NCBI GenBank assembly: GCA_023212695.1
Contig: JALCCG010000003.1
Location: 1 to 64,000, forward strand
Source of the DNA: Sporisorium sorghi
Lineage: Eukaryota; Basidiomycota; Ustilaginomycetes; Ustilaginales; Ustilaginaceae
Direction: 5' to 3'
Length of the DNA: 64,000 nucleotides
A model generated the notes under the pieces. It was given only the letters and a program-made list of their open reading frames with translations. It was not told the DNA's origin and ran no database searches. The position numbers and the translations under genes are program-made. Positions within the stretch are counted from its first letter, which is position 1, and each line of letters opens with the position of its first letter. Shown in pieces: positions 26,507 through 33,877 of the stretch.

Positions 26507-27145
26507 CTACAGAATCGAGCGCCCCTGCATTGTGGCTAACCAGGCTTCTGCCATGAGCGCATGACCTGCCGGCGATGGGTGTACACCATCCGGTGCCCAG
26601 TAACTCATCTCCATCTTCGAACTCGCTGCTGCAAAAATCCCATCCAGCGGAACGTATAAGGTTTCAAACTCACGTGATAATTCGCGAACGGCTTGAATTT
26701 TGGGATCCAGATCCTCACGCCATTCTTTCTTTGCTTCTGTAACAGGCAGCAAGAACGGCTCCATCAGAATGAAATTCGCACCGCTTAATTCGCGGGTTTG
26801 GATAAGAAGCTCCCGGTACCCTTCATAATAGGCCTCCACGGAGGTTGCTTCGCCCTGATTATACTTCCTGCCCGTTTCATTGATGCCGACCAATATGGAT
26901 ACCCATGTTGGATCAAGGCCAATACAGTCTTCCTCCCAGCGGCCCCGCAGATCAACAACCCGGTTCCCGCTAATCCCGCGATTCAGAAAACGCAGCCTTT
27001 TCAGAGGAGACTCCATGCCTAACCGGGCAGCAGCCATAAGTGCATATCCATGCCCCAAGCTGTCCGACTCCTCGTAATTTCGACCGCAATCGGTAATACT
27101 GTCGCCTTGAAACAATACGAGTGCATTATGCTCGATATGTACCAT
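26507..27145 (-). CDS. SGNH/GDSL hydrolase family protein
   Basis: 212 residues from ATG 27145 (GGAGG 11 bases upstream); ATG 27163 is an alternative. Block I LFQGDSITDCGRN carries the catalytic Ser near residue 15, block II RGISGNR the Gly, block III VGINETG the Asn (usually GxND), and block V DGVHPS the Asp and His. It is an esterase or lipase-like enzyme, probably cytoplasmic since no signal peptide is present. Close relatives act on acetylated sugars, but the substrate is not evident. Confidence 0.87.
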   Translation of the reverse strand: MVHIEHNALVLFQGDSITDCGRNYEESDSLGHGYALMAAARLGMESPLKRLRFLNRGISGNRVVDLRGRWEEDCIGLDPTWVSILVGINETGRKYNQGEATSVEAYYEGYRELLIQTRELSGANFILMEPFLLPVTEAKKEWREDLDPKIQAVRELSREFETLYVPLDGIFAAASSKMEMSYWAPDGVHPSPAGHALMAEAWLATMQGRSIL

Positions 27146-27267
27146 GCTGTTTAACGCCTCCATTTTAATGAAAGTGTTCTCCTGCTCACCCCTTCATCAT
27201 AACCGCTTTCATTCGCTCTTGGAACCCCAAAATTCACATTTCATGGCAAACTTTCTATACATTTAAG

Positions 27268-27296
27268 TTGACTATGTGAAATGAATTCACTACAAT
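27268..27296 (+). promoter_or_regulatory. Promoter of trhO
   Basis: TTGACT - 17 bases - TACAAT, a near-consensus sigma-A promoter, 53 bp before the trhO start codon. Confidence 0.75.
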
Positions 27297-27348
27297 TCTA
27301 TAAGGTATACGTATGGCTGAATATATAAAAAGAACAGGTGATTAAATC

Positions 27349-28254
27349 ATGTCAGAACAACAGAATTATCAGATCCTTCTCTATTATAAATTTGTTCAGA
27401 TACCGGACCCTGAAGTCTTCAAAGATGAACATCTGCAGTATTGCAAGGACCTTGGGCTTAAGGGACGTATTCTTGTTGCCTCCGAGGGCATCAATGGGAC
27501 AGTCTCCGGTACGATTGAACAGACGGAACAATATATGCAGGATATGCATGCCAACCCGTTATTTGCAGATATGGTGTTCAAGATCGACCCATCCGAAGGA
27601 CATGCCTTCAAGAAAATGTTCGTCCGTCACCGCGAAGAGCTCGTGACCTTCCGCGTGGAGGACGAGCTCGACCCTAACATGATCAGCGGAGCCCGCTTAT
27701 CGCCTCAGCAATTCTACGAGCAATTGCAGCGCGATGATATCATTGTCATCGATGGACGTAATGACTATGAATATGATATCGGTCATTTCCGTAATGCGAT
27801 TCGTCCAGAGGTTCAGTCCTTCCGGGAGTTTCCGGATTGGATTCGGGAGAATCTGAGCGAACACAAGGACAAAACGATTTTGACTTACTGTACCGGGGGC
27901 ATTCGCTGCGAGAAGCTGACCGGCTTCATGCTTAAGGAAGGCTTCAAGGATGTTGCCCAGCTCGATGGCGGGATTGTCACCTACGGCAAAGATCCTGAAG
28001 TGCAAGGTCGTCTGTTCGACGGAAAATGCTACGTGTTTGACGAGCGCATCTCCGTGCCGATCAATCAGACGGACGAGGACATTATTGTCGGTAAATGCCA
28101 CCACTGCGGTAAGCCTGAAGACCGGTACATTAACTGTGATAATGATGCCTGCCATCTTCAGCATGTATGCTGCGAAGAGTGTGAAGAGCTGCATCATAGC
28201 TGCTGCTCGACCGAGTGTGAGGAGATTGTGGCTGCAAGCCATAACGCTTCCTGA
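27349..28254 (+). CDS. trhO: tRNA uridine(34) hydroxylase TrhO (rhodanese family)
   Basis: 301 residues. The N-terminal acylphosphatase-like domain ([13 protein letters not shown], then [17 protein letters not shown]) is followed by a rhodanese domain with [16 protein letters not shown] and the active-site loop CTGGIRCEK (Cys181). A Cys-rich C-terminal zinc-type tail ([16 protein letters not shown]) follows, as in other Firmicute members. TrhO uses oxygen to make 5-hydroxyuridine at the wobble position of tRNAs. A good promoter lies upstream and a strong terminator follows. Confidence 0.93.
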   Translation: MSEQQNYQILLYYKFVQIPDPEVFKDEHLQYCKDLGLKGRILVASEGINGTVSGTIEQTEQYMQDMHANPLFADMVFKIDPSEGHAFKKMFVRHREELVTFRVEDELDPNMISGARLSPQQFYEQLQRDDIIVIDGRNDYEYDIGHFRNAIRPEVQSFREFPDWIRENLSEHKDKTILTYCTGGIRCEKLTGFMLKEGFKDVAQLDGGIVTYGKDPEVQGRLFDGKCYVFDERISVPINQTDEDIIVGKCHHCGKPEDRYINCDNDACHLQHVCCEECEELHHSCCSTECEEIVAASHNAS

Positions 28255-28277
28255 TTATAAGTAACCTGAAGAAATAA

Positions 28278-28319
28278 CAAGCGACCGTCCCTAACAATTG
28301 CGAGGGACGGTCGCTTGTT
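28278..28319. terminator. Bidirectional terminator between trhO and the mau/tat operon
   Basis: AACAAGCGACCGTCCCT pairs perfectly with AGGGACGGTCGCTTGTT; T-rich flanks on both sides. It serves the convergent genes ending at 28254 and 28335. Confidence 0.88.
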
Positions 28320-28334
28320 TATTTAGAACATTTA

Positions 28335-29012
28335 TCATTTTAGCGACATTGTCAATTCCATCACTAAATAAATCAAGAACAACGTGGATGCAATACCATT
28401 TATGGATTTATAAAACCCGGATTTATTCTTATACAAGCTTCTAACTTTAGTCACATCTAATTCTTTTCTCAACGAGAAAAGTATTGTGGGCATTGCGCGC
28501 GAAAAACCATACAAAAAGCCGAAAAGCAGCCCAACGGTTGGATCTTTAAAAAGACCAATATAGATGTACAGTATATAGAAGGTCATAAATGGTAAATACG
28601 TAAAGATCCCCGCTCCCAGAATGCTTCCCCATACCCACATATTTCGAACCGGAGGTCCATTAACCCATGATGCCGGGATTTGCCATTTCCGCTGTGGGAC
28701 TTTTAAATTTAAAATTTTAAAATCATGCAGAATGTATAATCCGACTAATACGATCATGAATATCATTTTTAGAATGTACGGCAACCATGAGAAAACGACA
28801 AATAATAATAAAGTATACAAAAATCCTGATAGCGCGCCCGAAAGGGACGAAGCCGTCAAATAGTTAGCCCAGCACTTCATTCTTGTTTTTAAAGTCTTCT
28901 CACCGAGAAGACTGACCTCGAAGGTCACATTTAGCCCTCAATTTGTGCTTACTTTAGTTACGCCTGCTGTGCAAGCCAGGAATAACAATATGATGAATTC
29001 AACATATTCCAA
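28335..29012 (-). CDS. Membrane protein with an in-frame TGA: candidate selenoprotein
   Basis: Read from TTG 29012 (AGGGGG eight bases upstream), the frame encodes 225 residues with a TGA at codon 25 (28938-28940). Residues 3-20 are a membrane span (FIILLFLACTAG), then VSTN-Sec-GLN, then about six more membrane spans in 197 residues. A hairpin fitting bacterial SECIS rules follows the TGA, and selA, selB and tRNA-Sec are adjacent. Without readthrough the gene would start at GTG 28928 (GAGGG six bases before) and lose its first span. The family is unrecognised; the operon position recalls membrane helpers of methylamine dehydrogenase maturation. It stops at TGA-TAA. Confidence 0.65.
28893..28926 (-). 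promoter_or_regulatory. Candidate bacterial SECIS element
   Basis: On the minus strand AGTCTTCTC-GGT-GAGAAGACT forms a perfect 9-bp stem with a GGU loop. The loop begins 33 bases after the in-frame TGA. The spacing, stem length and G at the first loop position all satisfy the published bacterial SECIS criteria as I know them. A small GACC/GGTC hairpin (28914-28926) is stacked directly before it. Confidence 0.65.
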
Positions 29013-29028
29013 GCCTAATTCCCCCTAA

Positions 29029-29454
29029 TTATCTTATCGTTACGGCACATCCACAATCCGATGTATATGGTCGAGTGGAGTCGTTACCGCTTAATGTACA
29101 ATCACAACAAGCTATGGAACCCCAAGAATAACCTAGGCACCAGCAGCCTGTCGATTCGTAACCATGCGCATAAGAGACTTTATAGCCCGTTGGACATTTG
29201 CTTGATTGTGAACTTGAACACCCTGGACAAGCTTTCCGGTTAGGAAAATTACAAGTCGCAGATTGATCGTATCCCCAAATTTGGCACCACGAGGAAGATC
29301 CATCCGCAAAAACCGGACGTGCCGAGAAAGAAACGAATGAAAGAAAAGCAGTCGAAAGAACTGTTTTTAAGAACGTAGATCGTGAAACTTTTCGTTCCAA
29401 GTTTTCAGCCATAACCTTAGTAAACCTATCAACCGATTCAAGCCATTTAATCAT
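29029..29454 (-). CDS. Cys-rich MauA-like (methylamine dehydrogenase light-chain-like) exported protein
   Basis: 141 residues. The N-terminus is a Tat-type signal with SRSTFLK (residues 24-30), in which Ser replaces the second Arg of the consensus. A hydrophobic stretch and a cleavage site after VFA (50) follow. The mature part holds twelve cysteines, including CPGC, CPTGYKVSY, CWC, CCDC and CGC, the same number as the six-disulfide MADH light chain. Four Trp are present (56, 60, 105, 111), but I see none at the position after CPxG where MADH forms its tryptophan tryptophylquinone. Its role is unknown; neighbours imply disulfide-rich folding after export. Confidence 0.7.
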   Translation of the reverse strand: MIKWLESVDRFTKVMAENLERKVSRSTFLKTVLSTAFLSFVSFSARPVFADGSSSWCQIWGYDQSATCNFPNRKACPGCSSSQSSKCPTGYKVSYAHGYESTGCWCLGYSWGSIACCDCTLSGNDSTRPYTSDCGCAVTIR

Positions 29455-30048
29455 TTATTTTACCGTCCTTTCAGGGAGATTTGTTTCTTCAACTAACACA
29501 GATTCACCTTCAAGTGCCGATATTAAACCATGGATGTGTTCGATACCGTTGCATAATCCTTTTCCTTTGACTGTCCCATTCTCGTCTATAACAAATGCAA
29601 ACGGTGTAACTCTAACCTGGCAGGATGCTAGTATCTCTCTTTCTTCATCTAATAATAGTTCGCCAATCAATGATTTATCCGCTAAAAGTTTGGAAAACGA
29701 CGTCTTGTCCCCGAGCCCTACAATAACAAAGTTGATTTTTTCATTATATTTCATATAAGCTTTATTCCATTCGGGAATTAATTCCTGGCAAGGTTTGCAA
29801 CCAGGCGAGATAAAAGCAATCAATGTCGGTTTATGAAAAAATGAATCGATCGGTATTCTTTCATTTGAAAAATACGATTTTGCTGAAAATTCAGGCAGCT
29901 TGCTCCCGATCGATACACCGTCTCGAGTAATGGCCTCACGTGTGCCCAAGTACACGGAACCAAATTGTCTATAAAGAAGAAATAATGAGAACAACATGAA
30001 TAACACAACGATCCACAAGAGCACATTAGAATAAAATAATATGTCCAT
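29455..30048 (-). CDS. MauD-like thioredoxin-fold protein
   Basis: 197 residues. A single N-terminal membrane span (residues 5-27) anchors a thioredoxin-like domain outside the membrane. The active site is SPGCKPCQ (Cys84, Cys87), preceded by the LPEFSAKSY entry typical of TlpA/MauD proteins, and the cis-Pro lies in RVTPFAFV. MauD proteins form or shuffle disulfides in the methylamine dehydrogenase light chain. The stop is directly followed by the MauA-like start, so the Cys-rich neighbour is the natural client. Confidence 0.8.
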   Translation of the reverse strand: MDILFYSNVLLWIVVLFMLFSLFLLYRQFGSVYLGTREAITRDGVSIGSKLPEFSAKSYFSNERIPIDSFFHKPTLIAFISPGCKPCQELIPEWNKAYMKYNEKINFVIVGLGDKTSFSKLLADKSLIGELLLDEEREILASCQVRVTPFAFVIDENGTVKGKGLCNGIEHIHGLISALEGESVLVEETNLPERTVK

Positions 30049-30059
30049 AAACCCTCCCG

Positions 30060-30584
30060 TTAGGCTTTTAATAGCTTCATGTTTTTCTTATAATCATTCC
30101 ATATTTTCTGCGAAAGAAAGTAGATAAAGACTATAACTACACCTAATACCAATGATGCTGCTGAGTATATAGAATGTTGAGACCATGTTACTCCTATTGC
30201 CAAAACATTCAATACGATTAAGGCACCATTACGGTACAACGAAAAAATATCCACTTGGCTTTCCAAGAAGTTTCCGAAACATGAGCATGTAACGGATCGT
30301 TTTGACTTGATAACCATGATATCCGCGATAAGAAAACTGACCAGCAGCAACAAAGTCATCATAAAGCCGTAGAAGGAACTGCTGTGAAATATAATCAAAA
30401 TTGAAGCAAACAGTTCGATGACAGGCAGGGTATAACCATACATGACAGATAATTTCCTTGGAACGACTCTATACTCGATGACGCCATCGACGAATTTTTT
30501 TATGTTGGCAAGCTTTGGTACCGAGGATATTAAAAAAATCAAGAAAAATACAACTTTTAATATGCTGCCCGCTAGCTCTAACAT
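30060..30584 (-). CDS. MauE-like membrane protein (DoxX/MauE family)
   Basis: 174 residues, four or five membrane spans. The first span (KVVFFLIFLISSVPKL) and the CSCFG motif (Cys100, Cys102) between spans 3 and 4 are MauE signatures. MauE is needed with MauD for maturation of the methylamine dehydrogenase light chain and probably passes electrons or disulfides across the membrane. It is 11 bp before the MauD-like gene and 20 bp after tatA. Confidence 0.8.
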   Translation of the reverse strand: MLELAGSILKVVFFLIFLISSVPKLANIKKFVDGVIEYRVVPRKLSVMYGYTLPVIELFASILIIFHSSSFYGFMMTLLLLVSFLIADIMVIKSKRSVTCSCFGNFLESQVDIFSLYRNGALIVLNVLAIGVTWSQHSIYSAASLVLGVVIVFIYFLSQKIWNDYKKNMKLLKA

Positions 30585-30604
30585 AAATATAGTTCCCTTC
30601 GATT

Positions 30605-30763
30605 TTATTGATCTTTAGGTTCTTTACTCGAAATCCCTTCTTTAAATTCTTTCACAGCGGAGCCTAGCGATCTTCCCATTGACGGTAAATTCTTCGCCCC
30701 AAATACGACAAGGCCAAGAATCAACAATAGAATAATGCCTGGGACGCCGATTTGATTAAACAT
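30605..30763 (-). CDS. tatA: Sec-independent translocase protein TatA
   Basis: 52 residues, below many gene-caller limits. A short N-terminal membrane helix (VPGIILLLILGLVVFGAKNLP) carries the FGxxxLP hinge of TatA. An amphipathic helix follows (MGRSLGSAVKEFKEG) with a short charged tail. TatA oligomers form the translocation pore with TatC. It lies 13 bp after tatC, with AAAGGGGAGAGG as ribosome-binding site. This looks like a dedicated Tat pair for the operon's exported protein. Confidence 0.9.
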   Translation of the reverse strand: MFNQIGVPGIILLLILGLVVFGAKNLPSMGRSLGSAVKEFKEGISSKEPKDQ

Positions 30764-30776
30764 AACCTCTCCCCTT

Positions 30777-31544
30777 TCATTTCTTCCGTTTATTTTCTAA
30801 AAAAGCGCACAACGCTAGCCCAATTTCGAAAATAGAGATTAATAAAATCATTGCAGTAATATCCGAAATAAAGTCAGGTGGAGTTAAAACAACAGCAGTT
30901 ATACAAAAGATGGGATATAAAAATTTACGAAATTTCTTAATGGTAGTCGGGGATATGATTCCTAGATGAGTTAAAAAAACCATAAATGCGGGGATTTCCA
31001 GTATTAATCCGGTCAATAAACAGATCATAAATACAAACTGAAAGTAATCGGAGAAGTTATACATCGTATTCATACTCAGATCCTCGGTAACACCCAGAAA
31101 AAATGAAAACAAAAATGGTGTCAAGAAGTAATAGCCAATAAGCACTCCAAGAAAAAAGAGTATAGATACGATAATTGAGAACACTATAAAGCCTTTTGTG
31201 ATATTCTTGCTAATTGCCGGCTTAATAAAAAGAAACAATTGCATAATTAAGATTGGAAATGATAAACACACGCTTTGAAGGAGCATCGTTTTAGCATAAA
31301 TAGAAACAGATTCCGTGACTTTAAAAACATTTAGTTCAATTTCGTGAGAAATTGCTGACGATTGCAACAAATTCACAACATAAGGCGATGTAAAATACGT
31401 AATGATTAAACTCGTTAAAAATGCAGCTACGAAATAAAGTAATCTCTTTCGAAGCTCATAAAAATGTTCAATAAATTTCTTAGAATCGTTATCATAAATA
31501 CGAGGTTCTTCAATAGCGCTTATCTTTTCAATTTCATTTAACAT
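30777..31544 (-). CDS. tatC: Sec-independent translocase protein TatC
   Basis: 255 residues from ATG 31544 (GGGAGAG at the right spacing); TTG 31556 is less likely. Six membrane spans. The N-terminal FIEHFYELRKRLL matches the conserved H-EL-RR/K-R motif that binds twin-arginine signals. KKFRKFLYPIFCITAVVLTPPD matches the R..yp...ilaailTPPD segment. TatC recognises folded cargo for export. Its gene heads the operon of TatA, MauE-, MauD- and MauA-like proteins, so the MauA-like protein is the likely cargo. It ends in a TGA that overlaps the tatA ribosome-binding site. Confidence 0.92.
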   Translation of the reverse strand: MLNEIEKISAIEEPRIYDNDSKKFIEHFYELRKRLLYFVAAFLTSLIITYFTSPYVVNLLQSSAISHEIELNVFKVTESVSIYAKTMLLQSVCLSFPILIMQLFLFIKPAISKNITKGFIVFSIIVSILFFLGVLIGYYFLTPFLFSFFLGVTEDLSMNTMYNFSDYFQFVFMICLLTGLILEIPAFMVFLTHLGIISPTTIKKFRKFLYPIFCITAVVLTPPDFISDITAMILLISIFEIGLALCAFLENKRKK

Positions 31545-31856
31545 TTTCTCTCCCAAGTATTACGAGTAATAGTATTCGGATTGCTAAAGACGAAACGCCG
31601 ACGGAATTTGACTTAGTCTCCCTCCTTCCAGCATGTCATTTCAATATCCTTTAAATTATCCAAATAAAAGAAATATAGCCCAAATATTTACTTGGTATAT
31701 CAATTATAGTTATATTAATAATTCTTTCAAATAGGACCATTAGCTCAAAAAGTATGATTGCCTAAATATGAAATTGAAATACAAACTCTGATCGGTAGAC
31801 TATGCTTGATAATGTGAATATATAGTTGTATAATAAGATTCCAAAATTAGTTATTT
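31545..31856. other. Divergent intergenic region (tatC operon / tRNA-Sec)
   Basis: AT-rich, no gene seen. It holds the selC promoter at 31806-31834 on the plus strand and must hold the tatC operon promoter on the minus strand, which I could not place convincingly. Confidence 0.5.
31806..31834 (+). promoter_or_regulatory. Promoter of the tRNA-Sec gene
   Basis: TTGATA - 17 bases - TATAAT, 22 bases before the tRNA 5' end. The -10 is perfect. Confidence 0.8.
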
Positions 31857-31952
31857 GAGGCTGGCTAGGTTACTGGTGTTCCTCTAGGTCTTCAAAACCT
31901 TTTGGGAGATTATTGGATCTCCGGTGGGTTCGATTCCCACACAGTCTCGCCA
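31857..31952 (+). tRNA. selC: Selenocysteine tRNA (anticodon TCA)
   Basis: 96 bases with encoded CCA and a G discriminator. Acceptor GAGGCTG/CAGTCTC (one G-T pair), anticodon loop CTTCAAA on an AGGT/ACCT stem giving TCA, a long variable arm with GGAGAT/ATCTCC, and T arm GTGGG-TTCGATT-CCCAC. The oversize variable arm and UGA-reading anticodon identify tRNA-Sec. It ends 9 bp from the convergent selB stop. Confidence 0.93.
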
Positions 31953-31961
31953 TTAACTCAT

Positions 31962-33848
31962 TCACAATGTCCATTTTCGGATCTCTTTTACTCTTTTGGT
32001 AAATCGTAAGAGGTCCAGAAGTTCGAGAAACTTAACTAGATTTTTTCTTGGCATACTTAAGATTTCCCTTGCATCTTGCAGAGAAAATGGCTGTTGTTTT
32101 GTTGCGTGATATAGTAATTTAAATTGATCATCAAAAGTTTCATAATGAATAAGTTGTTTATCGCCTATTGGATAACCCAGTTTTTTCGTAATCATGAAAT
32201 GATATGATTCATGTTCAAATCGACTATGGACATTTTCACTTCTGCAGTATTCCCCCCATTCCTTCACCTCCATCCGATCATGCTTTAAATTGTCTAAAAC
32301 TCTGTCAAATTTCGACACAAGCTCTTTCGGGATATGAGGCTCAAAATCTGTCAAATAAATGATGTGCTGCTCCCTTGCAATGGTTCTCTTTTCTATTTCC
32401 TTGTTTATAACCGCCTCAATTAGTTTTTTAGGAAAATTTCTTTCCAAAATTTGAATGCACTCTGCTTTGCTTATCCCGATTCGGAAAGGATTTAATTCAT
32501 GGTATTTGTGCACTTCAAACTTTACCTGGGATCCTGCATCATTATAAACTTCCTTAGAAGTGAAAAAACCAGGCTCGATTTCAACAATTTGATCGCTGTC
32601 TATCATCCCATTTAATATCTCGTTAATCTGATCAGAGCTAATTGACAACGATTTACTTATTTCATTTTTATCCAAACATTTTTTTGTTGATAATACATCT
32701 AATACTCTTTCTTCCGAACTTGCTTCTCTTTGTTGCAATAACCTCTGAATCGTTTCTTCACCAAATCGATATTTTTCACCGGCCGTACCAATAACCCATC
32801 CACCACCAATGGTTTCTGAAGGTGAAGGTCGTCTTATAATAAAACGATCGCCGCGTTTAACGACAATCGGATTCGTTAATCGAATTTGACACAAAACTTC
32901 AGAGCCTTCGCGTAATTCATTACGATCGAAGAATACAATGTATCCCGCGGATTCGGTTGTTCCACAATAAAAATGGATGGGGGTACGTTGTTTTACAGGA
33001 TATTGAAGGTGATTTACTGAGTTAAGTGACACATCCACCATCGTACTTAGTGTGAAATTGGTTGATGTTACGATAACATCGCCCCTCTTTATTTTGCTTT
33101 GTTTAAGTGCACCACCAATATTGATGGCTACTCGCTGACCTGCCGAAGCTTTATCTTTAGAACAGTTATGTATTTGAACTTCCTTTGCCTTTACTGAGCA
33201 TTGTTGCGGCAATACGATTAACGTATCCCCTTTATTAACAACTCCTTCGTATATCGTCCCTCTTACAACGACTCCATGACCGTGAATGGTAAAAACCTGG
33301 TCAATCGGTAATCTTAAAGCTCCGTTAGAAATTCGTTGCGGGATTTCTATCAACTTCTCATGTAGCGATAGCTTAAGTTCATCAATCCCTGTTTTTCTTA
33401 TATTATCCACAAACAACGTTTCAACTTCTTCAAAAATGGAGCCTTTTACGACCTTATTTATATCTTCCACAACCATATTCAGAAATTCAGGTTCTACCCT
33501 ATCAATTTTCGTGACAACAATAAGACCATTCACGATCCCTAACAGCGTTAGAATTTCAATATGCTCTCTCGTCTGGGGCATTACCCCTTCATCTGCGGCA
33601 ACGACCAGGATGACAAGGTCTATCCCTGCGACCCCCGCAATCATTTTCTTTATGAATTTTTCATGTCCCGGTACATCGATAATGGATGCTTCTATACCAT
33701 ATAATGAGAATTGAGCATAACCTAACTCAATGGAGATGTTTCTTTCCTTTTCTACTTTCAAACGGTCGGTATCAATATTCGTTAAAGCCTTCGTTAATGA
33801 AGTCTTACCATGGTTAATATGACCAGCGATTCCAATCGTATAATACAT
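31962..33848 (-). CDS. selB: Selenocysteine-specific elongation factor SelB
   Basis: 628 residues from ATG 33848 with GGAGAT seven bases upstream; the TTG at 33872 is less likely. The GTPase domain has G1 GHINHGKTSL (residues 9-18), G3 DVPGHEKFI and G4 TKID. Domains II-III follow, including VGTAGE-like turn IGTAGEKYRF. The C-terminal third consists of winged helices that bind the SECIS hairpin (QPFSLQDAREILSMPRKNLVKFLE). SelB delivers Sec-tRNA to UGA codons marked by SECIS elements. It lies 29 bp after selA. Confidence 0.95.
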   Translation of the reverse strand: MYYTIGIAGHINHGKTSLTKALTNIDTDRLKVEKERNISIELGYAQFSLYGIEASIIDVPGHEKFIKKMIAGVAGIDLVILVVAADEGVMPQTREHIEILTLLGIVNGLIVVTKIDRVEPEFLNMVVEDINKVVKGSIFEEVETLFVDNIRKTGIDELKLSLHEKLIEIPQRISNGALRLPIDQVFTIHGHGVVVRGTIYEGVVNKGDTLIVLPQQCSVKAKEVQIHNCSKDKASAGQRVAINIGGALKQSKIKRGDVIVTSTNFTLSTMVDVSLNSVNHLQYPVKQRTPIHFYCGTTESAGYIVFFDRNELREGSEVLCQIRLTNPIVVKRGDRFIIRRPSPSETIGGGWVIGTAGEKYRFGEETIQRLLQQREASSEERVLDVLSTKKCLDKNEISKSLSISSDQINEILNGMIDSDQIVEIEPGFFTSKEVYNDAGSQVKFEVHKYHELNPFRIGISKAECIQILERNFPKKLIEAVINKEIEKRTIAREQHIIYLTDFEPHIPKELVSKFDRVLDNLKHDRMEVKEWGEYCRSENVHSRFEHESYHFMITKKLGYPIGDKQLIHYETFDDQFKLLYHATKQQPFSLQDAREILSMPRKNLVKFLELLDLLRFTKRVKEIRKWTL

Positions 33849-33877
33849 AGTTTGATCTCCAATGCTATTCAATAGTT

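Noticed and set aside
28332..28337. TGA-TAA at the end of the candidate selenoprotein as a C-terminal Sec
   Set aside because: It is a tandem stop with no redox motif before it and is followed by a terminator; a normal stop explains it.
30777..30779. TGA ending tatC as a second selenocysteine codon
   Set aside because: Readthrough would add only a few codons before a TAA, the sequence after it is the tatA ribosome-binding site, and no SECIS-like hairpin follows.
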